Positions 24,741 to 35,633 are shown, counted from the stretch's first letter. The stretch: DNA of 64,000 nucleotides from Neurospora crassa OR74A (GCF_000182925.2 NC_026502.1:372001-436000); one strand, 5' to 3'. Notes: generated by a model not told the origin, from the letters alone. Numbers and translations: made by a program.

Positions 24741-25465
24741 TACCTTTATTTATTGTCCGAATTAATTTTAAAATAAATACTAGAAATTTTAATTATTTCT
24801 AAGGGAGGGCGCTTAGGTTTAAATAAAATAATCCTTAAATTATATTTCGAAGTTAGTATTAGAGTCTTTAATATAATTTTATAGGAATTAAATAATTTAA
24901 GTATAATAATATTCTTCTTAAGAAACAATTTCTTTGGGATAGGAACGGTTTTAGAAATTAATTTTAAAATTAGCTTTAAAATTAATTTAAAAATTAGTTT
25001 AAAGGTAGGAATAATAGGGGCAACCTTTTTCGCAATTTTAAGGATAACTTTCTTTAAAGTAAGAATAAATTTAACGGGGGGGGTAATAGCCTTACCTTTA
25101 CCCTTCGAATTAATAGTAAGAAGCTTTACTTCTTCCGGTTCGAATTTAAGGTCTATTACTTTATAGTTCTTTTTATATTACTATAAAAGATTCTTCCTTA
25201 TAGGAGAAGATAATAGAGGTTATAGGTTGTTAATAACTTCGTAATTTTAATTAATATCCGCTGCCTAATTAATATAGCGCTTCCTACCGAACGTTACAAT
25301 AGCGGCGGTGGTAGTAATAGCCTAAGGGTTAATCTTTTTAATAGTAGTACGAGGTATAGTGAATTATAGTAAGTAATTACGGGCGCGCGGGTATAAATAG
25401 CTTCGTTATTAATAAAATTAATTAATTTTAATTATCTACTAGGTTCGCCAACGACTTAATAGTTA

Positions 25466-25690
25466 GCTAGATAATAGGGGTGTAAAGAGGGTCTGGCGTT
25501 TGGCGGTGGATACGAGGGTCTGGCGTTTGGCGGTGGGAACGGCATTACTACCACCACTACCACTATCACCAAACTCTTAGCAACGCTCTTGGCATTAATA
25601 GTATTGGTCAGTCTCAGCCGTCCTTGCCCGTCCTAACCAATCATTCCCGCATTATGCACACTTTGTGCTTAATCTTTCGTTTTCGTTTTA
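25466..25690. other. GC-normal spacer between two A+T-rich blocks, with a 23-bp direct repeat
   Basis: About 225 bp of ordinary composition separates the large RIP block from the pogo-type element. It contains two identical 23-bp copies of GAGGGTCTGGCGTTTGGCGG + TGG at 25487-25509 and 25514-25536. No gene is seen. It looks like a piece of original host DNA or an un-RIPed single-copy part. Confidence 0.6.
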
Positions 25691-25790
25691 CTCGTTAGGG
25701 CTAGAAACGCCGCAGTCTGACCCCGTGCGGGGTCAGGTGCGTGGATTCGCGAAAGTGAATGGATTTGCGAAAATTTTGGTACTTCCCCAC
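25691..25790 (+). repeat. left terminal inverted repeat with hairpin
   Basis: Outer sequence CTCGTTAGGGCTAGAAACGC, then a perfect palindrome at 25718-25735 (8-bp stem TGACCCCG, loop TG), then GGTGCGTGGATTCGC and GTGAATGGATTTGCGAAAA. It aligns with the inverse of 28772-28872. There is little sign of RIP. Confidence 0.8.
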
Positions 25791-27189
25791 CTATATAAAT
25801 TAGCAGTACAACTATGTTTTACTATTATTATAAAAATTCTTATATTTACGTATATAATATCGCTTAATCCAATAAATATCCCTATATTCAATTAGTAATT
25901 CAATAAAGTAGGGTTAATATTAGTATCCCCGCTATTACCACCTTCTAGTATAGTATTTTGAACCTCTACTACAAAATCCTCTACTATAGAATTTAATTAT
26001 ATACTAGAATTTTACTCTTCAATTAGCGAATTAGGAAGCTCCTAACTATACCCCGGTCCATAGTAATATATACTAGTATCGTTCTTACGTAGTATTTCGA
26101 TATACTCCTCCTATATTAGTCCAATCTACTCCTCGATTTCATCGTCGTTAAAGGGAGGGAGCTTATCCTCTTTAAATTTAATATTAAACTCTTTACTAGT
26201 AATAAACGAAGTAATAACTTTATTAATAATAATTGAATTGTATATCTATAGGGTAATAGGCTTCGGTCTATCCCCGGACAATACTTAATAGAAAGGAAGG
26301 GTGATATCCTTCTCTAATCTACCCAACTACGCTATTTCTACTTAAATAGTAATTTATTTTACCTCCTAATAGAACTCCTAGCGCTTTTACTATATAGATT
26401 TATAAAGGTTAAGTAATTGAATTTAGTCTTTAATTTTATTTAAAATTAGATTAATTACTATATTCTAATTTGTATATAATTTACTAGCAAATTATAACTC
26501 TACCCTTTTATTTTAAACTTTATTCTATTACTTAGTTTTATATATACTTAACTACCTTCTAAGAATAATCCGTTCAATATCGAGATCCTTTTTACGTTGG
26601 CGCAGTCTCTCTCTATTGCGTAACTCAACTTTATAGTATTCATTTGCAACTATACGAAAACGAGTATTACTAACCTTAATTAGACTAATACGAGCAACTA
26701 ACCGGTTGGTTATACAGTTTTTTCTCTACACTACCTCCTCTAACTACCTCCTCTTTTTAAAGCGCTACGCTTCTACACTAATAACCCCCATTAAAGTAAT
26801 TACTTTAATAAATTTATTATATTTAAATATAATATATCTAGTAACGGGGCTAAGGGGTATCTTTACTATAGTCGATTTAAGTAACCTATCTTAAACGTAC
26901 GTATTATACCCTGAAATTGTAATTATATTAAGTAGTAGTATTATTACCTTTACCTAGTCTTTCTTAAACCGTAGTATTAGAGGGGGGATTATAATACTAT
27001 AACTATTATAAAGGTTAATAGTATTAAAGGATCTAAGTTATTATTGTAGTGCCGGGTCTATAGGGCCTTTCTCCTTCTCTTATATTTGCAAATAGGCTTA
27101 ATTAATTACAATTAATATTAATTTAAGCCAACCTTCTTCGTTTTTAATTGTAATATACCCTTTCTTTCTCTTTAAAACATCCGGGTTAA

Positions 27190-28430
27190 TTATTAATATA
27201 AATAGGTCTTATAATTTATTAAATACAATAAATAGTTTATATGGGTAAAGACCACACTTTACCCAGGCAGACTTAATAGTCGATTATTTAAAAGATTTGC
27301 TTTTAATATTAAATAATTTATTTAAGAACGTAAATTTAATATACTCTACGTTACTATACGTTATAGTTTTAAATATATCCTTCTAATAATAGTACTTATA
27401 GATTTGAAAGATACTAATATTGAGTGGTTGAAATATATGCGTAGAGTAAGGGGGCAATAAGAAGAGGATAATATTATTATAGCGGTATTATTAGTAGAAT
27501 TCGATAGTATAGTAACTATTATAATTATCTAATAGTAGGAAACGCTTTTTATTTTTATTAAAGGGATAAGAGTATTCCTTCTAGTAATTAAATTAATTGA
27601 GGGTAAATTGGTTATTAGTGTAATTACTTAGGAATGTAGCGATAATAGAATAATTGTTAAATTAATTATCGATATAGTTCTTACTAATATTAATACTAAG
27701 GAGGATAATAAACGTAGGTACTATACGACTAAATACGGATATATACTTAATAACCATTATAAACTCGCGTATATTTGGGTTGGGGGTATATATAATTAAT
27801 ATTTTAATATACAATTAAATAATATAGGATTTAGATTGTACGCTAACTTTAAATTTAAATTCATCCCTATTCTATATATTATTTAGCGTAATATTATATT
27901 TATTAACCGTTTCTTTCTACAGTTTGAAAACCTCCTCTATATTAATTTAAGACTATACTGCCTTACGTACCTACGCTAGCGATTTCGTACGTATAGATTT
28001 AAATTCTAACTGGGTTATATAACGACGAACTTAGTGTTGGTCGATGTCGATTTTGCGACTATTGGCCTAAATAAATTATTTAATAACGTAAATAATCTTT
28101 CAGTTTATAACCTTATATCCTATTTAAATATTAAAATAATTAATTAATAATTAATATTAATTATAGTTAACCGTTATAAATCTATATAAATTGATAAATA
28201 TTTGTGTATTTACTTAAGTATATAACGCGAACTCCTCCTCTTTAATTAATTTCTTTGCCCTGCTATTCTACGACCGTAGTTTGGCACCCTTCGACCGATT
28301 TACGGTAGTATAATAGTTGGCACTATAAGTTCGTACTACGGCTACGACTGTTTTGAACTTTCCTTCTTTTAATATACCGATAGCGAAATTAATATACTAT
28401 TTATTCGAAAGACCGGCGAGAAGGTTACTA
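27190..28430 (-). pseudogene. relic of a pogo/Fot1-type transposase (HTH-CENPB plus DDE)
   Basis: Read on the minus strand with frame slips and stops, the order matches pogo-family transposases. About 28200-28260 gives AKKLIKEEEF (CENP-B-type HTH). About 27960-28040 gives RRYITQLEFKSIRTKSLA (family 'FIkRhPeLksr'). About 27680-27800 gives REF..VIKYISVFSRIVP (family 'REsVTVIECISAdGr.lP'). Then come RFLLLDNYNS near 27510-27545 (catalytic LLLDGHgSH), LPPYSTHIFQPLNISIFQ near 27400-27457 (family LPPHSTHLLQPLDVGVF) and STIKSAWVKCGLYPY near 27245-27290. The stops are the RIP type. It encoded the enzyme that cut at the flanking inverted repeats; it cannot be functional now. Confidence 0.8.
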
Positions 28431-28771
28431 ACGGGCTCTATTATATACGATTTTACAATAAAGTAATTAGATTATTGAGGGTGTAAATATTTAAAACTAA
28501 GGGCAGGATAGTAATAAGCGAAGGCGTTAGACGGTTAGAGATAACTAGACTGCCCGCTGCTTATACCCCGTACGTTATTGATACGTTAGATTAGGAGTTG
28601 GCTAGTAATATTTATATTGGTTACTTTATTTGCCTTATTTTATACTAAATACTAGCGCTGCTAATGCGATATTTGATGGATTTATACGGTTATGGAAGTC
28701 AAATTGCTTATGCTGGGTATGTAAAAAAAGAGAAGTACTTTGATTTGCCACCAAAATTGCGGGGTGGACCA

Positions 28772-28872
28772 GGTACCGATTTTTTTTCGCGAATCCATTC
28801 ACTTTTGCGAATCCACGCACCAGACCCCAAGCTTTGCTTGGGGTCCCAGAGGGCGTTTCTAGCCCAGACGAG
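28772..28872 (-). repeat. right terminal inverted repeat with hairpin
   Basis: The inverse copy of the left repeat: ends GGCGTTTCTAGCCCAGACGA + G before TA. Its hairpin lies at 28823-28845, with a 10-bp stem GACCCCAAGC and a TTT loop. The stem's inner part differs from the left copy on both arms, yet pairing is kept. It is GC-normal, unlike the interior. Confidence 0.8.
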
Positions 28873-28874
28873 TA

Positions 28875-30035
28875 CATGTACGCAAGTACGCTCTTTGTTA
28901 CATACCTACTGCAGCGTAGGTAGGTATCTTTCCCTGCATCTTTTCGTTTTGAGGGAAAGCAATCGAAGGCGAGTCCTTCGGGAAGTCATGCAGTCTTGAG
29001 AGGGTTGCTAGGACAGATTGGGGATGGTTGGCTTTACCTCTTTTTATTGGATGGAGCAAATACGATCTGCGAGAGTGTGATTGTTGTGGTGTTGCGATGC
29101 TGCGGTTTGGTAGAGTGAAGATGGTGTTGTATCTCGGAAGGTCTGAGACGGACGGCTCTGACGGGACGGGATGAAGACGAGAGAAGAGTAAGCGAGGGGC
29201 AAACTGAAAGGAGAGGATGGACTGGAGATAAGACTTGCAAGTTCATTCTGCCAGGACTGGTATCAGGCACATGTTCTTCGCCATGACAGACGGAAGATTA
29301 CAGGATAATGGACGAACAGAGAAGACTGCAAATCTTCAAGTGAAGGCATTCCAACATCTGGCTAGGCAGCTTTGCGCGTGTATGTCAAGTGGTTGAGTGC
29401 CATCTCGCCTACCCTTACCCCAACCCGTCTAGTCGACACGAAGCCAGCTGCGTGCGCCCCCTTCAATAGATCACTGCACACAACTCCAAATCCGGGGTAG
29501 TCAATTTTGGGTGTTGACGATAACGGGAGACAGCAGAGCTTCCATGTTACCGCGATAGCTCTGCCTCGTCACCGGGTTCAGTAACATCCCACCCACATGT
29601 ACCATGCCCGAAAGAAGCGGCTGAAGAAAAAGTGGCGTTATCGGAGCAGCATTGCAGATAGAGCATATCAATCTAACCATACAAATCGTTCGCGTGGTTG
29701 AACCCAATGACGAACTGCATGGATGCTATCGTGGAATTTACCATAGGTATTCAGCCTCGGCTGCCTTGTCCTCCCCCGCGTCAGGCACTTTCGTGAGGTT
29801 GTGTGAGGACAGGACTTAAAGAAGACCGGGCAAGATAACAGCCTCGTAGTTCCAAACATCTGAAATATCAAGAGATAACTTTCAAATCTTTGACTACGCC
29901 GATTGACCGAACATCGCTAACCTTGGCACCGAAGTTCATGATTCCCGCTTTGTTATCTCCCTCTTGTTTGCAAAGTCTCTGCTGTCGACTATCTGTGATC
30001 ATATCACGAGAATCGCCAGCAACTACATACCTACA
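28875..30035. other. intergenic and presumed promoter/5' UTR of the DUF7514-like gene
   Basis: Composition returns to normal directly after the transposon. A GTAGGTAGGTAT run lies near 28915. No gene is supportable. The frame of the downstream gene is open back to an ATG at 29964, so the last ~70 bp could be coding if that start is used. Confidence 0.6.
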
Positions 30036-31574
30036 ATGGATAACGACACGCCACCACCCATCCCACCACGTCCTCCAGGATGGGTAAGCAGTCCGCTCTC
30101 AAGCCCCGGGTCAGGTCCAGTGCCATCATCGCCGCAACCACAATCTGTGGATAACGAGACCCCTCCTCCTCCCCTGCCACCAAGGCGACCAACAAACGAA
30201 GAACAACCACCACCACCACCGGTTCTTGAAAGGCAATCAAGACCGTACAGCTACGTACCGCCGGCGTCTCGGGAAAGTTCCGGCTTAAGTCCTCCTCCTC
30301 TGCCGCCACGCGTGACTCGCCGGCCTGTTCCGCAAAGGGAGCCGCAACCACAACCACAACCGCAGCCACAGTCCTCATCACCGCAATTTGAACCGTTCCG
30401 CCCACAACAATTCCAGGAACCAAAGGTCGATGTTAACCCACCAAGTCCGTTTCAGTCGCAAGCTGGAAATCAGACTACATCAGCCGAGTTTGGGGGGTTC
30501 AGAGGACATTATACGCCTTATCAGCCGCAGCAGACCTTCCCGCCTCCTCCTCCTCCTAGACCACCCCCTACCTCATCCTCATCCTCGTCTTCATCTCCAC
30601 AACCCTCCATCCCCTACGAAAAATGGACACCCCTCTTCCAACCCACCGGCTCGCCCAATCCCATCTTCATAAGCCTTATGAAATCCTTTTTTGAAGTGCT
30701 GGTAGCTCAGCAGACACCGGAAATGAGACCGGCTGATGGAGGTGGGATGGCGGTGAATGGACAAATGAAGCTGTTGTTGAGTCCGGAAAAGTGTAGTGAG
30801 TTTTTGGATGTGCAGGGGTTTGCGGTGGAGCATAATCCTTGTGAGTTTTATCTTCTTCTGCTTGTTTGTTTTGGTAGAATTTTTTGGCTTGAATTTTGGT
30901 GGTAGAGGGAGCAAAGGGGAAAATAAGGTAAGTATGTAGGCGATTGGAGGCCGGGAGGAAAGAAAGAAAAGGGGGGAGAGAATCGGCCAGGAAAAAGAAA
31001 AAGAAAAAAAAAAGAAAAAAAGGTAATGAAGGAGGAAAGAAAGGAAGAAAAAGAGATTGAGCATAAAAGGAGAAGAAAAGAAGGAAGATAGAAAGATTGA
31101 GGAGGGAGAAAAGAGGAAATGAATGGGGAGACGAAGAGAGAGAAGAGAAGGAGAAAAGAAGATGGGGAGGAAAAAGATGAAAAAGAATACGAGGAGAAAG
31201 GGGGAATATACCGGATTATCTACTTCCTCTGCATGTGGGCGCCAAGTGGTGCAGTCTGCCAAGTGGTAAGGCGTCTTGCGAACGAGAGCGGTCATGAGTA
31301 GAACACCTGGGACTGCTTCTGATCTTGCCTCTTGTCTTGGAAGGCCCTTTTACACCGTTTTCTTTGCCATTTCCATCACAAAGGGGATCTTTTCAACAAG
31401 CTGGGACGACCAGCACCGGCTCATCACTTGTAATGAACCCAAAAACGACGAGTGTCATCCATGTGCTGCTTCATCAAAAATGCGGCTCCACCTCCTCCTA
31501 TCCTTCCCGTTGTTCCTTCCTTCCTTCCCTCCCCACACACAACCACCACCTCACACAATCCTTTTTTTTCTCTT

Positions 31575-31610
<36 letters not shown>

Positions 31611-32462
31611 CCCTCTTCTTCTTCTTCTTTACAGTTTCTCGTTGTCCTTGCCCGTCTCAACCTTTCTCTCCTCGCCCTCAATCAAATTGACCCCATACTA
31701 ACCAACTTCTTCCATTCTTACCTACCTCTAGGGAAACTCAACAAAACCCCCTGGTCCTCCCTCCCCGCCATGTCCCTCCCAGGGCTCCCCGACCCCTTTG
31801 CCGGCGTAACCCCCCTCGACAAAGCCGACTGGGAATTCCGCTTGATTCTCCAAGCATTCGGCATCCACCACCTCCCCATCCCTCGTCCTCGTCCTCGTCC
31901 TCGTCCTTCTTCTCGCCCTTCTGCTCCTCCCAATCCTACAAACCCCCTCATCCCCTCCTGGTTCACCAACCTCTTCACCACTTCATCTACCGAAATCCCC
32001 GAAAGTATGCGCGTCCTCGGTATCGGACAGACTCCCTTTCTTACAGAACAGGGATTCATCAAGTACATGGCGCTTGAAACGGCAGGAGAACCGGATAGGG
32101 GGTTTGAGGGGGTTAATACTGCGCTTAGATACTACGCTGGTTGTTCTGCTGGACAAGGAGAACAATGGGGAGAATCAGGAGGGAGAGGAGGAATAGGAGA
32201 AGCGGGAGGAGGAGGAGGGATAAAAAGGTGGATGGAAAAACTAGGTCCGATACCGAGGGACATGTTCCCTTTGAGCTGTCCTAGAGAGATTCAGATGGCA
32301 GTGGATGTCGGACAGGCCAAGCATAGAAGGTTATGTGAGGAGGCGGTGGCGGGGTCGAGGGCGTATTGCGACATGGCGGCGGAGGGGAGGAGGCATGCGG
32401 TGGAGCTGACGGGGGATTATAGGACTGTGAGGGTTGATGAGTGGGGGAATCGGATTTGGTGA
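30036..32462 (+). CDS. DUF7514-like protein with proline-rich N-terminus (two exons)
   Basis: Exons are 30036..30840 and 31732..32462, joined in phase 1 across an 891-bp intron (donor GTGAGT, branch TACTAAC at about 31697, acceptor CTCTAG) to give 511 residues. Residues 1-190 are Pro/Gln/Ser-rich with PPxPPR motifs, like an SH3-binding or disordered tail. From about 195 a globular part starts PYEKWTPLFQPTGSP, crosses the splice site at EHNPW|KLN and continues ADWEFRLILQAFGIHHLP and ESMRVLGIGQTPFLTEQGFI. This resembles the fungal domain I recall as DUF7514; its function is unknown. An alternative acceptor at 31634 would break the frame. I prefer the ATG at 30036 (CTACAATGGAT) over the in-frame ATG at 29964; this is uncertain. 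Confidence 0.75.
30841..31731 (+). other. 891-bp intron with purine-rich 5' half and pyrimidine-rich 3' half
   Basis: About 30940-31210 is almost all A and G. About 31485-31680 is almost all C and T, including T34 at 31577-31610. The other introns found in this window are 50-103 bp. The splice signals are good (GTGAGT, TACTAAC, CTCTAG). Small internal ORFs are low-complexity and not credible genes. Confidence 0.7.
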
Positions 32463-33270
32463 GACTTGAGATATCGCCTGCAAATTGCACCCTAAAAGAT
32501 TTCTTATACCTACCTACCTACGTCTATCTACAGAGTTCCCATGAACCCCCCCCCCCTGGGAATTTTTTTGTCTAATTTAGGCCACCACCACATCGTTTGG
32601 GGAAGAGGTGTCCAAAGTATGATACTTTACGGTCGATACCTACCTACCTACCTAGGTACCTTCCTCTCTTTTAAGCCCTGGTATCTTCTTTCTAGGTAAG
32701 GTCTGAAATCGTGTTTATCAGTGGTCTATAAAAAGGACAGCGCTACCATTGTAACTGTGAAGCAATCCGTCTTTACTACGAGCACAGCGCGTGGTGAGAA
32801 GTATTTATTGAGAAGAAAAAGAATCGAACCACCAAACTACCTACCTAGCCACTGCGGCGGCGCATATTCCTTAAAAGGGGTTACTTAAGAACTTTACACG
32901 GCATATGGTTTCCAGTTGCTTCCAATTCACTACCATCAACAGGAACCCACCCAAACCCAAACGGCGGGCATGAGCCAAAGTATCAGGGGAGGGGGGGCCT
33001 CACGACACACGTCACGTCATGTCATGTCATTCGCGGGAAAAGCTCTAGACTAGGTAGGTACCTACCTACCATAATAGTAACGAATCGAATCCTTTTTTTT
33101 TGTCTTCCTTCCCTGTCTCTTTCGATCCCCTGATTGATTTTTCGAGAGGTCATATATGTGTAAGGTACCTACCTACCTACCTACCTACCTATTTACGTAC
33201 TAGACTAGTCTGCCATGAAACACTTCCCTACAAAGGCCGTCTCGAGGGTTGAGATTTCGGCGGCGTCTCG

Positions 33271-33330
33271 AAGAAGAAGAAGAAGAAGAAGAAGAAGAAG
33301 AAGAAGAAGAAGAAGAAGAAGAAGAAGAAG
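33271..33330. repeat. (AAG)20 trinucleotide repeat
   Basis: Twenty perfect AAG units (TTC on the other strand). Purine/pyrimidine mirror repeats of this kind can form triplex DNA. Confidence 0.95.
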
Positions 33331-33434
33331 GGGAACTTTCTTTTTCCCTTGGTGGCTGGATTTCCCGTAATGGGTAAACAACATAAAGCAGGACGGGACC
33401 AAGAGAGTGAGTGATAGTGTGAAAAAATTGGAAT

Positions 33435-33436
<2 letters not shown>

Positions 33437-33481
<45 letters not shown>
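33437..33481. repeat. T45 homopolymer
   Basis: An uninterrupted T run of about 45, followed by (TTTG)n. The exact length may be a sequencing estimate. Confidence 0.9.
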
Positions 33482-33482
<1 letters not shown>

Positions 33483-33908
33483 TTTGTTTGTTTGAAGCCT
33501 TTCGAGAAGATGTGGGCGGGGATCATAAATGTCAACAATGGAGAGAAGAGGACTTACTAAGGTAGGTATGTACTACTATCGACCCTTCACCCCGCCAATC
33601 GCGGTAGTACCTAGTGTATGGACGTTTTTTTTTTCCAGATAGGGCTGGTTGAGTAGGTATACGTGGAGGAAGCATAGTAGGATTAGTATAGTACAAACAT
33701 TACCAGGGTAATTAAGTCTAGGTCTAGATGATGAGATCACTCGCTACCTAACTTGGAATATCTCGTCCCAAGAATCAAGTGAAATTGGGGATGCACGGCG
33801 GGAGCGAGGGATACAAAGTACTCTCAGCTTCGAGCGTGTTATCCGTGTCTATCTATCATGGAGCATACCAATGATGATCTCTTGCAAATCAGAACCCGAA
33901 AAGAAGGG

Positions 33909-33937
<29 letters not shown>
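33909..33937. repeat. A29 homopolymer
   Basis: Uninterrupted A run. It lies in inverse orientation to the T45 run 430 bp away. Confidence 0.9.
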
Positions 33938-33941
<4 letters not shown>

Positions 33942-34381
33942 GAGAAAGAAAGGAAGAAGCGGATATGGGGTTTGTAAACATGGTCAGGAGACCTGACTTT
34001 GGCATAATGATGCCACTGCGGTGTTTATCTAGCGACAATCGCAGGTCGTCCTGGATGCTTATGGGGTTGTAACTGTTAATCACTCTTTCGAATAACTTGT
34101 AAACTAAGGTGTGACTTTCTCCGCGCGAGTGTCTGACCTTCTGACCGAATAGAATACCAAGACCGGTTGTTTGATATAGGGATGATAGTAAAGCAACATC
34201 TTCGAGACAAAGCATATTTAGCTATGTTGCTACCCCTTGTGAAGCTTTATGCCCAGCACGCTTAACTTCTAACCACAGACTCCTCCTTGAACGCTGATCT
34301 TCCTTCTTCCTCTGCCATTTAACCTCATAATCCCACTCATGTGTTTTAAACGAAGATACGGGCCGACCAACACCACCCAAC

Positions 34382-35633
34382 CTATGACCCAGTAGCCTCC
34401 CGGTAAAACGTCAAACTTCTATTCGCTCCCGCCGCCACAAACATCTCCCCTTTACCCATCCCCGGGGCGAGCACCTTCTCCGACTTTGGCAACCACCTCA
34501 CACACCAGAGGGCGCTTTCCGTCTCACTGTGCGTCGCGACACAGACACCCCTCGCCACATCCCACACCCTGACTTTGCCGTCCAGCGATCCGCTCAACAG
34601 GTATTCGCCCGTGTCGTTCCAGTCGATCGATGTAATCCATGCGGGCCGAGTGCCCGTGGCAGATAGGTTGGCGACGTGCTCGCCGTGCTGCATGTCGTAG
34701 ATGGCGATGATGCCTGCGTTGCCAGCGGCGGCAAGACGCTTGCAGCCGGGGGAGAAGGCGACGGCGCGGATTGGTTTTGCGAGGCCTGTTTTGTAGCCCG
34801 TTAGCACCCACTACCTTATCCATTTCCCCTTAGACACGAAGAGAAGACTCACCAGAAAGCGAATAAACCATCCTCCCCGCATCATTATTAAACACATACA
34901 CCCCGCCATTCTCATGTCCACTCGCCGTAAACTTGCCATCCCTACTCAAATCCACCGCCATCGCAAAGCTGCCCGTCCCTACACTGTCGTGTCCACCACC
35001 ACCACCTGCACTCGCCCCCGTTTCGTAGGTTTGTATCTTTGCCTTCCCCAAAACATCCCACACGTGAATCCGTCCGTCGCTTGTCGTAGCCGCTAGATAT
35101 CCCTCGTCCGCACTCAGCGCAACGGCCCAGACATCGCCCTTTTCCTTCTTGTTGTCGGGGGTCGGGAGTGTCCAGTAGAGCGACCACTGGTCGGTTTCGG
35201 GGTTGCGGTGCCAGACTTTGGTGTCGCCGCCGAAACCGACAGAGACAAACGTGTTGCCGGGACCGCCGCGGGCGGTGGTGATGTGGTGGCAGCCGAGGCG
35301 GTGGGCGTTGGAGAGGGTTTGCGTGAGAGGAAAGGTGGGTGAGGTGGTGGTGCTGTGGATGAGCAGGTGGGAGGAGCCGGAGGCGGAGATGAGGGCGTTG
35401 GGGGTGGGGGCTAGAGAGAAGATTTCGGTTGGGTGGGCTGGGGGAACAAGTGTTAGTTGCGATGCGATCTCGAGATGGTGTTGCGAATAGAGAAAAGGAG
35501 TTATGGAAAGTTGATGGTGATGAAGGGGAGGGAGGCTTACCTTGGTCCACCGTGTGGAGGGTTAGGTATTGTTTCGACTTGGTAGAGGTTAGTATTTAGG
35601 CGTGCCGACTGTGAACTTGTGAATTCTCACCAT
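34382..35633 (-). CDS. ski8: SKI8/Rec14-like WD40 protein, Ski-complex subunit (four exons)
   Basis: Exons are 35633..35631 (ATG only), 35577..35541, 35437..34853 and 34785..34382; introns are 53, 103 and 67 bp, and the joins give 342 residues. The product starts MSKQYLTLHTVDQAHPTEIF and carries WD-type repeats, e.g. NTFVSVGFGGDTKVWH, YLAATTSDGRIHVWDV, KFTASGHENGGVYVFNNDAG, LAKPIRAVAFSPGCKRLAAA, EYLLSGSLDGKVRVWDV and a final ALWCVRWLPKS. Start, length and repeat order fit Ski8, the scaffold that holds Ski2-Ski3 at the cytoplasmic exosome for 3'-5' mRNA decay; in some fungi it also serves meiotic Spo11 complexes (Rec103/Rec14). The first intron begins directly after the initiator ATG (donor GTGAGA, branch TACTAAC). 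No other in-frame ATG lies before the conserved N-terminus. Confidence 0.9.

Larger units (their letters stand above)
18960..25465. mobile_element. RIP-degraded, A+T-rich transposon block
   Basis: Composition drops abruptly to mostly A and T with TA and AT dinucleotides everywhere and almost no CpA. This is the signature of RIP, which turns CpA into TpA in duplicated DNA of Neurospora-type fungi. Almost no open frames survive. A transposase relic is readable at 19.2-20.0 kb, a degenerate minus-strand frame at 20.9-21.6 kb, and remnants of small repeats elsewhere. The outer ends of the elements could not be found, so the block may be several nested insertions. In vivo such DNA is normally methylated and carries H3K9me3; that is family knowledge, not visible here. 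Confidence 0.85.
25691..28872 (-). mobile_element. Fot1/pogo-type DNA transposon, complete ends, RIP-inactivated
   Basis: The 3182-bp element is bounded by ~95-bp terminal inverted repeats beginning CTCGT..GGGCTAGAAACGCC and flanked on both sides by TA (25689-25690 and 28873-28874), the target duplication of the Tc1/mariner superfamily. The terminal repeats share GGTGCGTGGATTCGC and AAAGTGAATGGATT and have normal GC, whereas the interior (about 25800-28720) is A+T-rich. The transposase relic inside reads on the minus strand. Fot1-like elements are usually about 2 kb; the extra ~1 kb on the low-coordinate side (25800-27100) is unassigned. Confidence 0.8.
32463..34381. other. intergenic between convergent genes, simple-repeat cluster
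   Basis: The stretch lies between the DUF7514-like gene (+) and SKI8 (-), so both 3' UTRs should fall here. It contains TACC/GGTA runs (about 32500-32520, 32640-32665, 33050-33070, 33160-33195), (AAG)20, T45 and A29. A minus-strand frame at 33889..34215 is made mostly of repeat sequence and is not supported. Confidence 0.6.

Noticed and set aside
31251-31316. tRNA-like fold: 7-bp acceptor stem (GCAGTCT with GGACTGC) and a D-arm resembling GCCAAGTGGTAAGGC
   Set aside because: No TTCGA-type T-loop or B box, the anticodon stem pairs poorly, total length is only 66, and it lies inside the long intron. At most a chance fold or tRNA relic.
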